From positions 937,259 to 1,001,258 of the forward strand of contig CM068553.1 of assembly GCA_035048495.1 (NCBI GenBank): DNA of 64,000 nucleotides. The letters are read 5' to 3'. The translations under genes and the position numbers were made by a program. The notes below the pieces were generated by a model. That model did not search any database. It was not told where the DNA came from and worked only from the letters and a program-made list of their open reading frames with translations. The stretch's first letter is position 1. Every line of letters starts with the position of its first letter. Origin of the DNA: Euptelea pleiosperma (Eukaryota; Streptophyta; Magnoliopsida; Ranunculales; Eupteleaceae). This document shows positions 46,926-56,694 of this stretch, piece after piece.

Positions 46926-47552
46926 CACCATCCGCTATGTTTTTTAAATCATAGTTTACACAATACAAAGGAAATACATAAAGTTCATCTGATAATGAAG
47001 AACTCATATAAGTCGTTCAAAATTCGGTTACATATACAACATCTATATTGGCAGGTCAGTGATACAGTACTACCCAACAGAGAAGATGACACATATTGAC
47101 CCAATTTTAAATGATAGAGGAACCTAAAAACATTCTATTTGAATAAATACAAGGACATCTCCCTTCCAGTCACTTCAACCAGAAAGAAATATTTGTACTA
47201 CAAACTTATGGAGGATATGATACGTATTTCCTCGGGTGCATGGTTCCTCATGAAAAGTATACGGAGATAAATAATGTCAATTGACACATAAATACCATCC
47301 GCTCCCTTGTGCATAGCAGATCGGTTTCACCTGAGGCTTCAGCAGAACAGAACTTCAGTTTCTTGAGATTGATGAAAACATTTGCTGTGATTCATAGCAG
47401 ACTTTAGCAAGAACAAAAACATCAAGGGGTTGGTTCTGTTTTGAGTTTTCATATGACATGGATGAGTTACCTGTTAAGAATGAATCAACCTGAACTGCCA
47501 TTTTGGAATGCGTTTGTTCGTATTGAGATTCCTTAGTAAAATCAATACCTTC

Positions 47553-50021
47553 TCATGCTTGTAATTTATGACAAACACTAGAGGTGGGATTTGCCAAAGA
47601 ACCTACAGACAAACCTATAGTTAGACCAACAAAAAAAATGAAAACAGATTTCTCGTTATATTCTTTCCTGAGTTTCTATTACTTACATATGCTTGCATAG
47701 CAAGGCTGTTTATTTACTGGATCCTCCTCGAATGGTGGTGGCACTTGGCCGTACACCATCTCGCAACTCATGTCTTCAAAATCTGCAGTTAAAAAGAGTT
47801 CAGATGATGAAGAAGGGAAGGACACGAGGAAACGAAGTCGAATGAAATAATCTAATTTAAGTTGAAGAATGAAGAACAGGTTTTAGTGCTGCAGCAGTGC
47901 AGTATGTTCTCGTGCACGTGTTGGTATACATAGTTGTTTCGCCTTTCCCCACCATTTCGATCTTTTGGGGTAAATGGTTGGTTAACAAGGTATCAGAAGC
48001 TTAAAGCCTGTGAAGTCATGGGTTCAAGTATCTAGCGGAGTGTATTCCCGCTGAGGGGGCGTGTTAGCAGATGATGTGTTCCCGAACATATGTTGTGTTG
48101 GCCTGACGACCCGTTGGTATACATAGCTGTTTCGCCTTTCCCAACAGGTTTATCTTTTGGGGTATATGGTTGTTTAACATGCCCCTTATTACAGCAATCA
48201 AGGTTGTGTAAGTAAATCAATCTAAGAATACAGGGTACCTACTTGGGATCATGGTTAAGGGAAGTCCAAATTCATTTGTGAAGAAATCTTGAGTAGGGAA
48301 CTTGCACATATTCACACACATTCCAACGCATCCGCTATTCTCTAAGTACCTTAACAACACAAAGATTTCAAAATTGGGAAGTAAGCATTCAGATATAGAT
48401 TCAAAAGCTTCACTGATCGAGTACAATTCATGCAAGAAAAAGCAAATTACATACCTGCACTTTTTTATATGGACGCCACTTCTCTGCTTCACCCCATCTA
48501 CCTCGACCTCCACGACCTATTTTGCATATTAACCCAGAAAGTCTAAGCAGTTGGTTATCTTGGATGAAATGGATTATGATTTGATCTTCAGTCTTAGGGC
48601 GTGTTTGGTGCAAAAAATTTGTTGTATTTACCTCAGAAGGCCCAACTAACCAGTGGAAGAATGGGACTGTGAGTGACGCATTGAACTCTGCCGCCCACCT
48701 GGTTGGTGGAAACAATTTCCGAAACTGCAAGTATTACCAATCAAAATATTCTTCACTAAACATGATTAGATTTAACATTATATAGAGCCAATGGATCGTT
48801 TCTTTTAAGCCAAATTATGAATAATTCAGGAAATAAAACCTTGAGATGGCGTTAGTTTGGTAAAACTTAATTTCAGACCTTAAGTTCGAAAATAAGGCAT
48901 TCAAACCCTTGGGATATCACCTGAAAATTCAGCATCACTGGAATTCAGTGATTTTTTTTTAAAAGTTATCTCCCTTCCACTTAACGCAGTAAAATTCTCT
49001 AAAAAATACTCAATAAAAATGTCCTAGTAAATATTTTAAAATAGGGTCGGGATCCATTGACCGCCCTAAAATGACATGCTCTCAGGCTCCCGTTACAAAG
49101 GACACAATATGAGCCACGTGGCGCACTCTTAGAGGACTGACAGTATGGATGACCTACAAACCAAAAATCAGCCTGATTAGAGAATAGTTTAGCTGAATTG
49201 ATCTCAACTGTGGGAATTTGAGCAGGATTTTAGGCGTTGGTTTGTAGGTTTACCTAGGGATTGGCCAAAACATCCATACGGTCAGAGTCCTCTAAGAGTG
49301 TGCCACGTAGCTAATATTGTGTCCTGTAACGGGAGCCTGTCATTTTATGGCGGTCACTGGAGCCCGACCCAATTTTAAAATACTCAATATATCATTGTCT
49401 TAATTTTCAGACATAAGGACATTTACCAAATGATCTAAATTTATAAAAATTAAGCAATTAAATTTCAGGAACGGGGGAATAGTTTAGCTGAATTAAGATT
49501 TTTTTGCTGAATTGAGTTTTACCAAACATTATTCTGGCAGGAATGGGGGAAAAGTTTAGCTGGCGCAATAATCACTACCCCATCACCATGAACAAAAACC
49601 AATAAAGAAAGTAGTAGTAAAGAGAAATAGCAACCTGAGCGGGAGCACCAGGAGGGAGCATTGACATGAGCACCTCTCTCACCGCTTCTTGCTGTTGTTT
49701 ACGAGACCTTCCCTGCATTACCCTCTTCGACACATCCACGAAGCTGTCGTAGTCATACTCCAACACACCAAGCTTTCTCTTTTCAGCTCCTCCTTTACTA
49801 CTACCCGATGAGAATTTCTCCATCTTGCGAGCAAAAAGACCCATAAACGCCTTCTCAAAGAACCCATCTTTGTATTGTGTTTTCTCTCCCATTGGCGCCG
49901 GCTCTCCCGACGGTTCGGCGATTCCGCACCGGACACTGAAACTGCATCTACTCCTCTGTTTCTGGATCGAATTCAGAGGCGGAGATCGGAGTCGGACGCT
50001 CTGCAAGCTGAGGACCTCCAT
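47553..50021 (-). CDS. DWARF27-LIKE1-type carotenoid isomerase homologue
   Basis: Six exons on the minus strand give 264 residues: 50021-49635, 48724-48632, 48516-48455, 48349-48243, 47782-47687 and 47602-47553. The last exon is tiny and encodes SLANPTSSVCHKLQA after the split Cys codon; it was found because its ending fits the family. A probable plastid transit peptide (about 1-33) precedes DUF4033. Conserved blocks are GFFEKAFMGLFARKMEKF, RVMQGRSRKQQQEAVREVL, FPPTRWAAEFNASLTVPFFH and YLENSGCVGMCVNMCK; the Cys triad is 188/192/196. D27 proteins are plastid iron-containing isomerases of beta-carotene that feed strigolactone synthesis. The LIKE1 branch acts on related carotenoids with a less settled role. 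The N-terminus and PAPMGEKTQYKDGFFEKAFM context point to LIKE1 rather than D27 itself. Confidence 0.88.
47887..48179 (+). mobile_element. TRIM-like element in intron 4 of the D27-LIKE1 gene
   Basis: A direct repeat, TTGGTATACATAGYTGTTTC followed by GCCTTTCCC and ATCTTTTGGGG, occurs at 47931 and 48114. The downstream LTR starts TGTTAGCAG at 48062 after a purine tract GAGGGGGC and ends TTTAACA at 48179. The upstream one ends GTTAACA (47986) and is followed by AGGTATCAGAAGC, an altered tRNA-Met primer site. The 5' LTR has lost its first part. Inserted antisense to the gene. Confidence 0.65.
49044..49370. mobile_element. Core A element in A1 frame, in intron 1 of the D27-LIKE1 gene
   Basis: Termini GGGTCGGGATCCATTGACCG and CGGTCACTGGAGCCCGACCC are inverted, as in 24819-25215. 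ATTTTAAAATA flanks it on both sides (49033-49043; 49372-49382, after one extra A). The G-boxes are GCCACGTGGC (left) and GCCACGTAGC (right). The centre is replaced by AGAATAGTTTAGCTGAATTG, a sequence also found nearby in the same intron (about 49476-49500), suggesting gene conversion or recombination. Confidence 0.8.
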
Positions 50022-50439
50022 GAGTTTTACTGTAGTCCTTGTGAGCTCTGACTACCAAAGGCAGTCTCTCTCCCTCTCCCTTTCTCTCTACGGACTACGG
50101 AGAGAAAGATTAGAGGCTGGATAGTTTCTTGACCTGAGAAACTACGACCATATCTTGTGTCTTGGAGGATAAATTTTGTAAAATGACCAGAATAGCCCTG
50201 ATTATTTGAAACTTGGATATGTAAAATTTTCGTCTTTTGAATAGTTTCTAGGACATCTTTTGGAATTTCAGCGCTGGCAATAGTTTAGGCTTCAGAAGCA
50301 GATGGTTACTATTGGTGGACCCATATCTTCTAGTTGGCGTGGCTGCGAACCAACCAAAATGTTTTTGAGGCTAAAGTTGATGCCACGCGAGTTGGGGAAT
50401 GAGTGACTAGTTTCTGGTCTCTTTAAAGCCAAAATTTTA

Positions 50440-50690
50440 GCCGGAGTGTGGAGCATAAAAATGCACCACGTGGCATACTCTTTTAGGGTCAACTGACCCA
50501 TGAATGATTGGCCCACCCTTGATGGACCTACACAAAAACAATCAGAATGATTGGTGATCTATAGCCATTGGATTCGAGCATTTTTCTTTGGGTGATTTTA
50601 ACTGCTGATTTGAGTAATTTTATGGTGCTTAGATCGAGTGGCTAAGATCACCAATCATTATGATTTTTGGTGTAGGTCCATCATGTGGGC
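50440..50690. repeat. Core B copy
   Basis: Left arm CACCACGTGGCATACTCTTT, TGATTGGCCCACCC, AATGATTGGTGATCTATAGC; right arm AAGATCACCAATCATTATGA, TTTTTGGTGTAGGTCCATCA. This copy has a core A-like G-box end on a core B centre, so the two families intergrade. Confidence 0.6.
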
Positions 50691-51030
50691 CCTATATAAT
50701 ATAAGAATATGGGTTGATAGATCATGCGGGTCCCACCTACTTCGTGAATTGATAGATCATCTAAGCCCTGTATAAGAACATAGGATGATTGATCATGTGG
50801 ACCCATATATTAATTGGGTTGATAGATCATGTGGATCCCATATAATAATCAGGTTGATAGATCATGTGGGCCTTACATAATGTTAAGTTGATATATCATG
50901 TAGGTGTCATATAAGAGCAAAGGATGATAGATCATGTGAACCCATCATGTTATCGGGGTTGATAAATCATATTAGTTCCACATACCAGAGGGGTATCGAT
51001 AGATCATACATGTGCTATATGTCAAGTGGG
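50681..51030. repeat. Degenerate minisatellite
   Basis: About nine imperfect units of 32-46 bases share the word GATAGATCATGTGG, often preceded by GGTT and followed by CCCATATAA. Units near 50750, 50822, 50861 and 50928 are clearest. It starts directly at the end of the core B copy. Confidence 0.8.
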
Positions 51031-51392
51031 CAACACATTAGGTGGGCTAAGTCCATTAGGGATGGAGGGTGAGCCTTGAAGGCACATGTTGGTGTGTCTT
51101 CGAAAATTGAAGGGGTCGGTGAATCTTCAAAGGTTCACTTTCGCGTGTCTTCAAGGTTTACTCTGTCTTTGAAGGTGCGTAGCTTTGTTTGACCTAAACA
51201 CTTGTTATCAATCAAGACGCGCATGTTTGGCCAAAACGCTTGAAAACTCCATCAAACGCAGGTCAAGTGAAAACCCGGGTTACGAAGATTTCCAAAACAG
51301 CCTTCTATAAACTATCCACAATTTAGTCCTCTTTTGACTAATAAAATTTGTGTAATCCCTAACGTAAAAAGTGACAAAGTAGGTTGTCTAGA

Positions 51393-51632
51393 ACATGGTT
51401 TAAAAAATGGCCGTTCTAACAGTAACACCCCAACACCGTTACATTATTTGCATTAATATGCTCAAAATAGTAAATAAAAAAAAACAGAATTAGCATCATA
51501 ATGGTTGTTATTTTGGAAAAACAACTGTTTTAACTGTCGTTTTTTTTAATATTAATATTCTGCCATTTTTGACTCAGATGTGACTGATGTAGTCCGTTAT
51601 AAGTTAATAACGGGCCATTTAACCATAGATTC
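51393..51632. repeat. Family C copy
   Basis: Begins CATGGTTTAAAAAATGGCCG and ends TAACGGGCCATTTAACCAT, with TAACAG/TTATAA blocks between. No target duplication could be read. Confidence 0.55.
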
Positions 51633-51653
51633 TTGAAAAGGACTTTTCTTTAA

Positions 51654-52172
51654 GGGAGCGCATATTTGCACACCCCATTTCCTATCTGGTGGACTCCTAG
51701 ACGGGGCACACCCCAAAAAGAGAGATTTCTCTCTAAAACTCGACTGACCAGTGACAACTCACGAAATGAGCCACGTGGCATATTTTTAGAGGACATCGAC
51801 TGTATGGATGTTTGGCCAGTCCCTAGGTGGACCTACAAACAAAAAATCAGCCTGATTAGTGATTTCAAACCTTTTGATCTTGTACCCCAAATAATGGTTG
51901 ATAACGCTCCAAATCCCACGGTTAATTCAACCCATGAAAATGGCTCCATTCAACGCTTGGAAATCACTGATCAAGTTTATTTTTGGTTTGTAGGTCCACC
52001 TAGAGATTGGCCAAATGTCTATGTGGTCAATGTTCTCTAAAAATATGCCATGTGGCTCATTTTGTGGGCGGTCAGTGATGGTCACCAGTCAGCCAAGAGA
52101 TCTCTCTTTTGGGGTGTGCCCCAACTAGGAGTCCATCGGGATAGGAAATGGGGTGTGCAAATATGAGCTCCC
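51654..52172. mobile_element. Core A element in A3 frame
   Basis: Long inverted ends of over 70 bp: GGGAGCGCATATTTGCACAC at the left is mirrored by GTGTGCAAATATGAGCTCCC, and GGGGCACACCCCAAAAAGAG by CTCTTTTGGGGTGTGCCCC. TTCTTTAA (51646-51653 and 52173-52180) is duplicated. Inside is a full core A from GCCACGTGGC to GCCATGTGGC. The outer ends are unrelated to those of A1 or A2 elements. Confidence 0.85.
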
Positions 52173-52424
52173 TTCTTTAAACATTCACAAGCAATTCATT
52201 TGGTGACCAATGACAGTTTTAGCCGCCAAATAAGGCTTAAAAAAAAAGTTCAACATCATCCTCTCTCTATCCCTCTTCAGGTCAAGCTGAAGAAAATATG
52301 ACGAGAAATTAATGATTAAAAATCATCCGGTTGTGTTAAAATTCAATCCAGATGGGTTCATCGTGTGCAATTTGAAGTTCTCCACTTTGACGTGTTACAT
52401 GACGGACACTTGACACAGTAAGAT

Positions 52425-52630
52425 CCAAGGGTGTAACCATTTTTTCCGTAAAAACAAATTTAATGGACGGGAGCAACAATGGAAAAATAATGGAAAAGTG
52501 GCGCTGAAATTCAAATTTTCAAAAATGAAAAAAGGTACATTTTTTCAGAAAATAACGGCCATCAAAATGGTTCATAACGTAATAGGCTTTGGTCATTACT
52601 GTTTTAACGGCGTTATTTTAAAACCATGGT
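52425..52630. repeat. Family C copy
   Basis: Starts AAGGGTGTAACCATTTTTTC and ends CGGCGTTATTTTAAAACCATG; TAACGG-rich inside. The next element begins in its last bases. Confidence 0.45.
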
Positions 52631-52633
52631 TTA

Positions 52634-53205
52634 GGGGGCTTTTGGCAACACAAAAATAAGTAACTTATTGACTGTTATAAGTCAAAAAAAGTAAAATGGG
52701 GAGTTTGGCCACACAAAAATAAGTAACTTATTGACTTTTATAAGCCAAAAAGTTAAAAAGTTAGTTTGGATGTGTTTCATATTTTAACTTTTGAAAAGCT
52801 AAAAACTAAAACTGAAGCTAAAATCTTTAGCTTTTAACTTCTAAGAGAATTACTTCTCAAAAATTAGAAAGCCTCCTAATGCTTTTAATTTCTATGATTT
52901 TTTTGGCCGTAAAAAATCAAATAGTAACTTCTACTACAAGTAGAAGTGCTTTTACTTCTCGTTCCCAAACGCCCCAGTTTGAATGTGTTTCATATTTTAA
53001 CTTTTGAAAACTTTTAAAAAGTTAAAAATTAACTTAAAACTGAAGCTAAATTTTTTAGCTTTTAACTTCTAAGAGAAATTACTTCCCAAAAATTAGAAGG
53101 CTTACTGATGCTTTTAATTTCTAGACTTTTTTTGGAGGTCAAAGCTCAACTAGTAACTTCAACTACAAGTAGAAGTGATTTTACTTCTCGTTCCCAAACA
53201 CCCCC
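52634..53205. mobile_element. Harbinger-type MITE with internal duplications
   Basis: Ends GGGGGCTTTTGGCAACAC and CGTTCCCAAACACCCCC, flanked by TTA on both sides (52631-52633 and 53206-53208). Two internal duplications are visible: about 60 bp at the left end (CACAAAAATAAGTAACTTAT twice) and about 220 bp at the right (TTTCATATTTTAACTTTTGA, then ACTACAAGTAGAAGTG, twice). No coding frame. Confidence 0.75.
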
Positions 53206-53571
53206 TTAGATATTCAAAACCCCAAAAATACGAATCTGGATTGGGTCGGATCTCGATTAGACTTCCCCATTTCAAGCCCTTACCACCTACCTGATTCATT
53301 GATCTAACTAATCGGAATACCTTAATTTATGATCTAAAGCTAAAACATGAAGGCCAACAACAATTGAAGTTGACGTTTGAAAAAAATGTTTGTCCGGTGA
53401 GTGTCGCTCACCGGGTATTCAGAATATGCCTTCTCTTCATGTGGCAGTCTTTGGAAGGAGAGAAATATGAGGGTGTTTATAGACAGATGAGCAGATTCTA
53501 GTCAAATCATTTTGTCTATAGCTTTAATATATCAGTGGTCCAAAACACGTTATAGATCAATGTAAATGACT

Positions 53572-54070
53572 CTACTTTAAGGCCATTAAAGCAGTCACCT
53601 AATGCCCCTCAGCCCAGGTCTTACTAATCACACAGATTTTTGGTCCCACCTTATTGGATACACAAACAAAAAATCAACCCGATTGATTATCTCTAGCCAT
53701 AGATTTTAGTATAATTTAGGATATGATTCTAGCCGTTGGATTCAAGCATGTATTTTGGGTAGTATATCCAATGGCAAGAAATCATCAATCAAGCTAAATT
53801 TTACTGTGTTTATCCACCAATAGGTGGGTTGAACATCCACTCGGTCATTGGGCCCAAAAAATATCTTTGTAGGGTCACGAGAGTCCTCTGCATCAATTAC
53901 ACCTGGAGTCCTTTGCATCTAAATTTTTTTTTGTAGTTTTTTATTATCAATAATAGTTTTTATATTAAGATTTTCAATTATAATTTATTTAATTAATACT
54001 ATATATATATAAACAAGGCATTATATAGAATTTTCGCCTTAGGCCTCAACTTGTATCGAGACCGCCCTGT
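53572..54070. mobile_element. hAT-like element carrying core B, inverted relative to 3311-3792
   Basis: The right end CAACTTGTATCGAGACCGCC is the reverse complement of the 3311 start, and TAAGGCCATTAAAG at the left matches the other end. CTCTGCATCAATTACACCTG matches the reverse complement of 3492-3520, and a core B palindrome lies at 53650-53860. Ends are worn and no target duplication is clear. Confidence 0.6.
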
Positions 54071-54355
54071 CTTGAGATTAAGGTGGCACTTAACTGTAGT
54101 TACCCTTAACCGTGGAGAAAGAGAAAATATTTGGAGTTAGCAAATAATGAGTGCCAAAAATTTGCAATCTATCAAGGTCGTACACATGCGTGTCATACTT
54201 AATTTAAATAATAGAAATTTCATAAATCAACGTGTTATAATCTAATGAATAAAACTATACCAACTTGATGCTATGCCACGGATAACCGGAAAAAAAAATG
54301 TGCGGTAATCGAGATTTCTTTTGTCCGGTTATCAGTGAGATAGATAATAATATAA

Positions 54356-54664
54356 GGGTTGGGATCGGGGGACAACCATTTTGGCGGACCCACATAGAAG
54401 ATGAATCAATGGCTGATTTTTGGTGAGGATGATCTGTTCACCATATAGATCACCTCAACAAAAAAATCAGCCCATTCTGAAATTTCTAACCCCATCAAAT
54501 GTGGTTTTCAAGTTACACGTTCTTCAATTCTAAACCAGTCTACGAAAATTGGGATGATTTGAATTTTTGTGAGGATGATCTCTCACCATAGAGATCCTCC
54601 TCACCAATAATCAGCCATTGATTAATCTTCTACGTGGGTCCGCCAAATGGTTGTCAAAAAACCC
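54356..54664. mobile_element. Family D Mutator-like foldback element
   Basis: GGGTTGGGATCGGGGGACAA ... GGTTGTCAAAAAACCC ends, with GGCGGACCCACATAGAAGAT mirrored by ATCTTCTACGTGGGTCCGCC. Flanks ATAATATAA (54347-54355) and ATAATAGTA (54665-54673) match at seven of nine. The inner arms GATTTTTGGTGAGGATGATC and GATCCTCCTCACCAATAATC also pair, so the whole element can fold. Confidence 0.75.
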
Positions 54665-55308
54665 ATAATAGTATTCGAGACAACAAATCCACACGCAACA
54701 ACAGTAGTATCGTCATATGGTGCAGGAGTCCGTTTTCCTTCGGAGTAGTGATCCAATAAGGCGCTCAGCATCTAAACATTCCATAAGGGCCCTCGAGTCA
54801 TTTTTTTAATTGGACAGAAAATGTATCTTTTAATCCGATTAACTATATAATAAAAAACAGCTGGTAGTACATTCTACCCAATGAAAAAATTGATCACATG
54901 TGCAATACGGGACATTATTGGATCACATGCAACTGTTTCTTTTATGACTTTATGAGCACCCCACTTGCTGTGAAGCTCAACATGTGCATTCATAGGAGGT
55001 GGTGGTCACATGTAATCAAAACGAGAAAATATTTAAATGAGAAATATTTTGAAATTCAATTTTTTTAGGAAGGAAAATGTTATCCCACGCTTAACCACAA
55101 AAAAGAAATAAAAAATTACTGTGTGGTTGAGCCGTCAGATTCAAGAGATCCACTGTCCACGCGGCATTGACTTTGTTAAAACTTGTGAGGTCTGAAATCT
55201 GAATTATGAAAGATTAACCTAGGCAGCAAATCTTTGAATTCAATTTCTATAAAAAAATAAACCCCCACTTTTTCAACTTCCTTATCTTAACTTTTGAAGT
55301 ATTACTTA
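54665..55308. other. Intergenic, nothing recognised
   Basis: AT-rich, with no gene or repeat boundary recognised. Confidence 0.35.
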
Positions 55309-55701
55309 CTAAGGTAACGCCACGTGCAACGCACGTGCACCTTACACGTGGCACTCTACAAAATCAGGCTGATTAATGATTTTTAAGGATTTGATTGGAG
55401 TGGTTTTCATTGGTTGATTTTTAAATGTAGATTTCGAGCATTATTGGAGTATTCAGATCGAAAGGTTTTGAAATCACTTATCATCCCACATAGGGAGTAC
55501 AAACATCCACACGGTCAGTGGCCTCTAAGAGTGTGCCATGTGACTTATAATATGGTCAATCGTGGAGGTTGGCCATATCCCCAAGGCACTCGACCCCAAC
55601 ACAAGTTTTGGCTTCTATGTAAGATATTTTGCTTTAAAGTATAGTAGCCTTTAATTGTCACATGGGTGACACTACAAGTTGTTGCTTTATAATAGTATAG
55701 A
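55309..55701 (-). mobile_element. Short Helitron-like element carrying core A
   Basis: On the minus strand it starts A|TCTATACTATTATAAAGCAA (55701). It ends with a perfect 7-bp hairpin CACGTGC GTT GCACGTG (55337-55321), then GCGTTACCTTAG and T. The terminal tetranucleotide is TTAG rather than a strict CTRR. Inside (55345-55560) is a core A with right G-box decayed to GCCATGTGAC. The module CCACGTGTAAGGTG before the hairpin is the same as in the element ending at 2669. Confidence 0.7.
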
Positions 55702-56694
55702 TAATATAATTTTAGAAAGTAGAATGCTGAAACATTAGATAATGATGCACGTGAAAAAAAAATGTTGTATCAGGTCGTTAATTGACAAGGCTTACTCTTT
55801 GACCGAAACTTTATTTTACTTTTTAGATCAGTGATTAGACGTAGACGAGTACAAGTAGTCCAAGGTGTTTTGACAAATCGTTCATCTTTTTTCTTTTACA
55901 GTTTAAACATTTCCAAAATTCTGTAGGATAAACTTTTGCAGAAGATTTTTGTATCTGAGAGTGGTGTTATTTGAGTGATAAATGTAAAATTTTGAGTATT
56001 TCTTGTATTTTATCAATACCCAAATGCCTATTTTACCCTTTGTCGTCATTACCACGAATTACATTTTTTTTTCCTAGAAATGATTTTTATTATACAACCA
56101 GCAATGTATGGTTGCCATGAATTTTGTATATAAATGCCATAAAACACTTGATGACGTACAAACCCTTTTGATAATTAAAGAGAGCTGGTCGAGAGTAAAC
56201 ACTGGGAAGTCCAAACTCCAAACTCCATAAAACTAGTAGTAATAGCAAATATCACGTCACAAAAGAAAAGACGATGCTGGCACACGAGGAAGATATCCCC
56301 CGGTCCGTTGATGGTCCTCGCTGTCCATGTGTTATTTAATTATCTGACATCCAAGGTGTAAGATGACAGCAACGAACACAGGTGTATACCGTGTATTCAA
56401 TATTGACTTATCTTTCTAGCTAGCAGAGCTTTTCTCCTCCGTGGTGGGGCCCCACATTACGATACAAAGTTACAATGTCACGCCCCCCTCAGGATGACAC
56501 AATCACTGTTCTTCTTCCCACTTTTCTTAATTTCTTTCACGCGACCGTCCGTCTTAGATCATACTTGTATACCCCAGTGAGATCATCAAGTGGTGACTAT
56601 AATTAAGGATACAAAATACATTATATCTAAAAATAAAACGAAATCGGACCCACTTCCAGGTCTAGGACCATTATGATCCTGACACGTCTGCAAT
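55702..56694. other. Intergenic downstream of KCS
   Basis: No gene. The last few hundred bases should hold the KCS 3' untranslated region. Confidence 0.4.
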
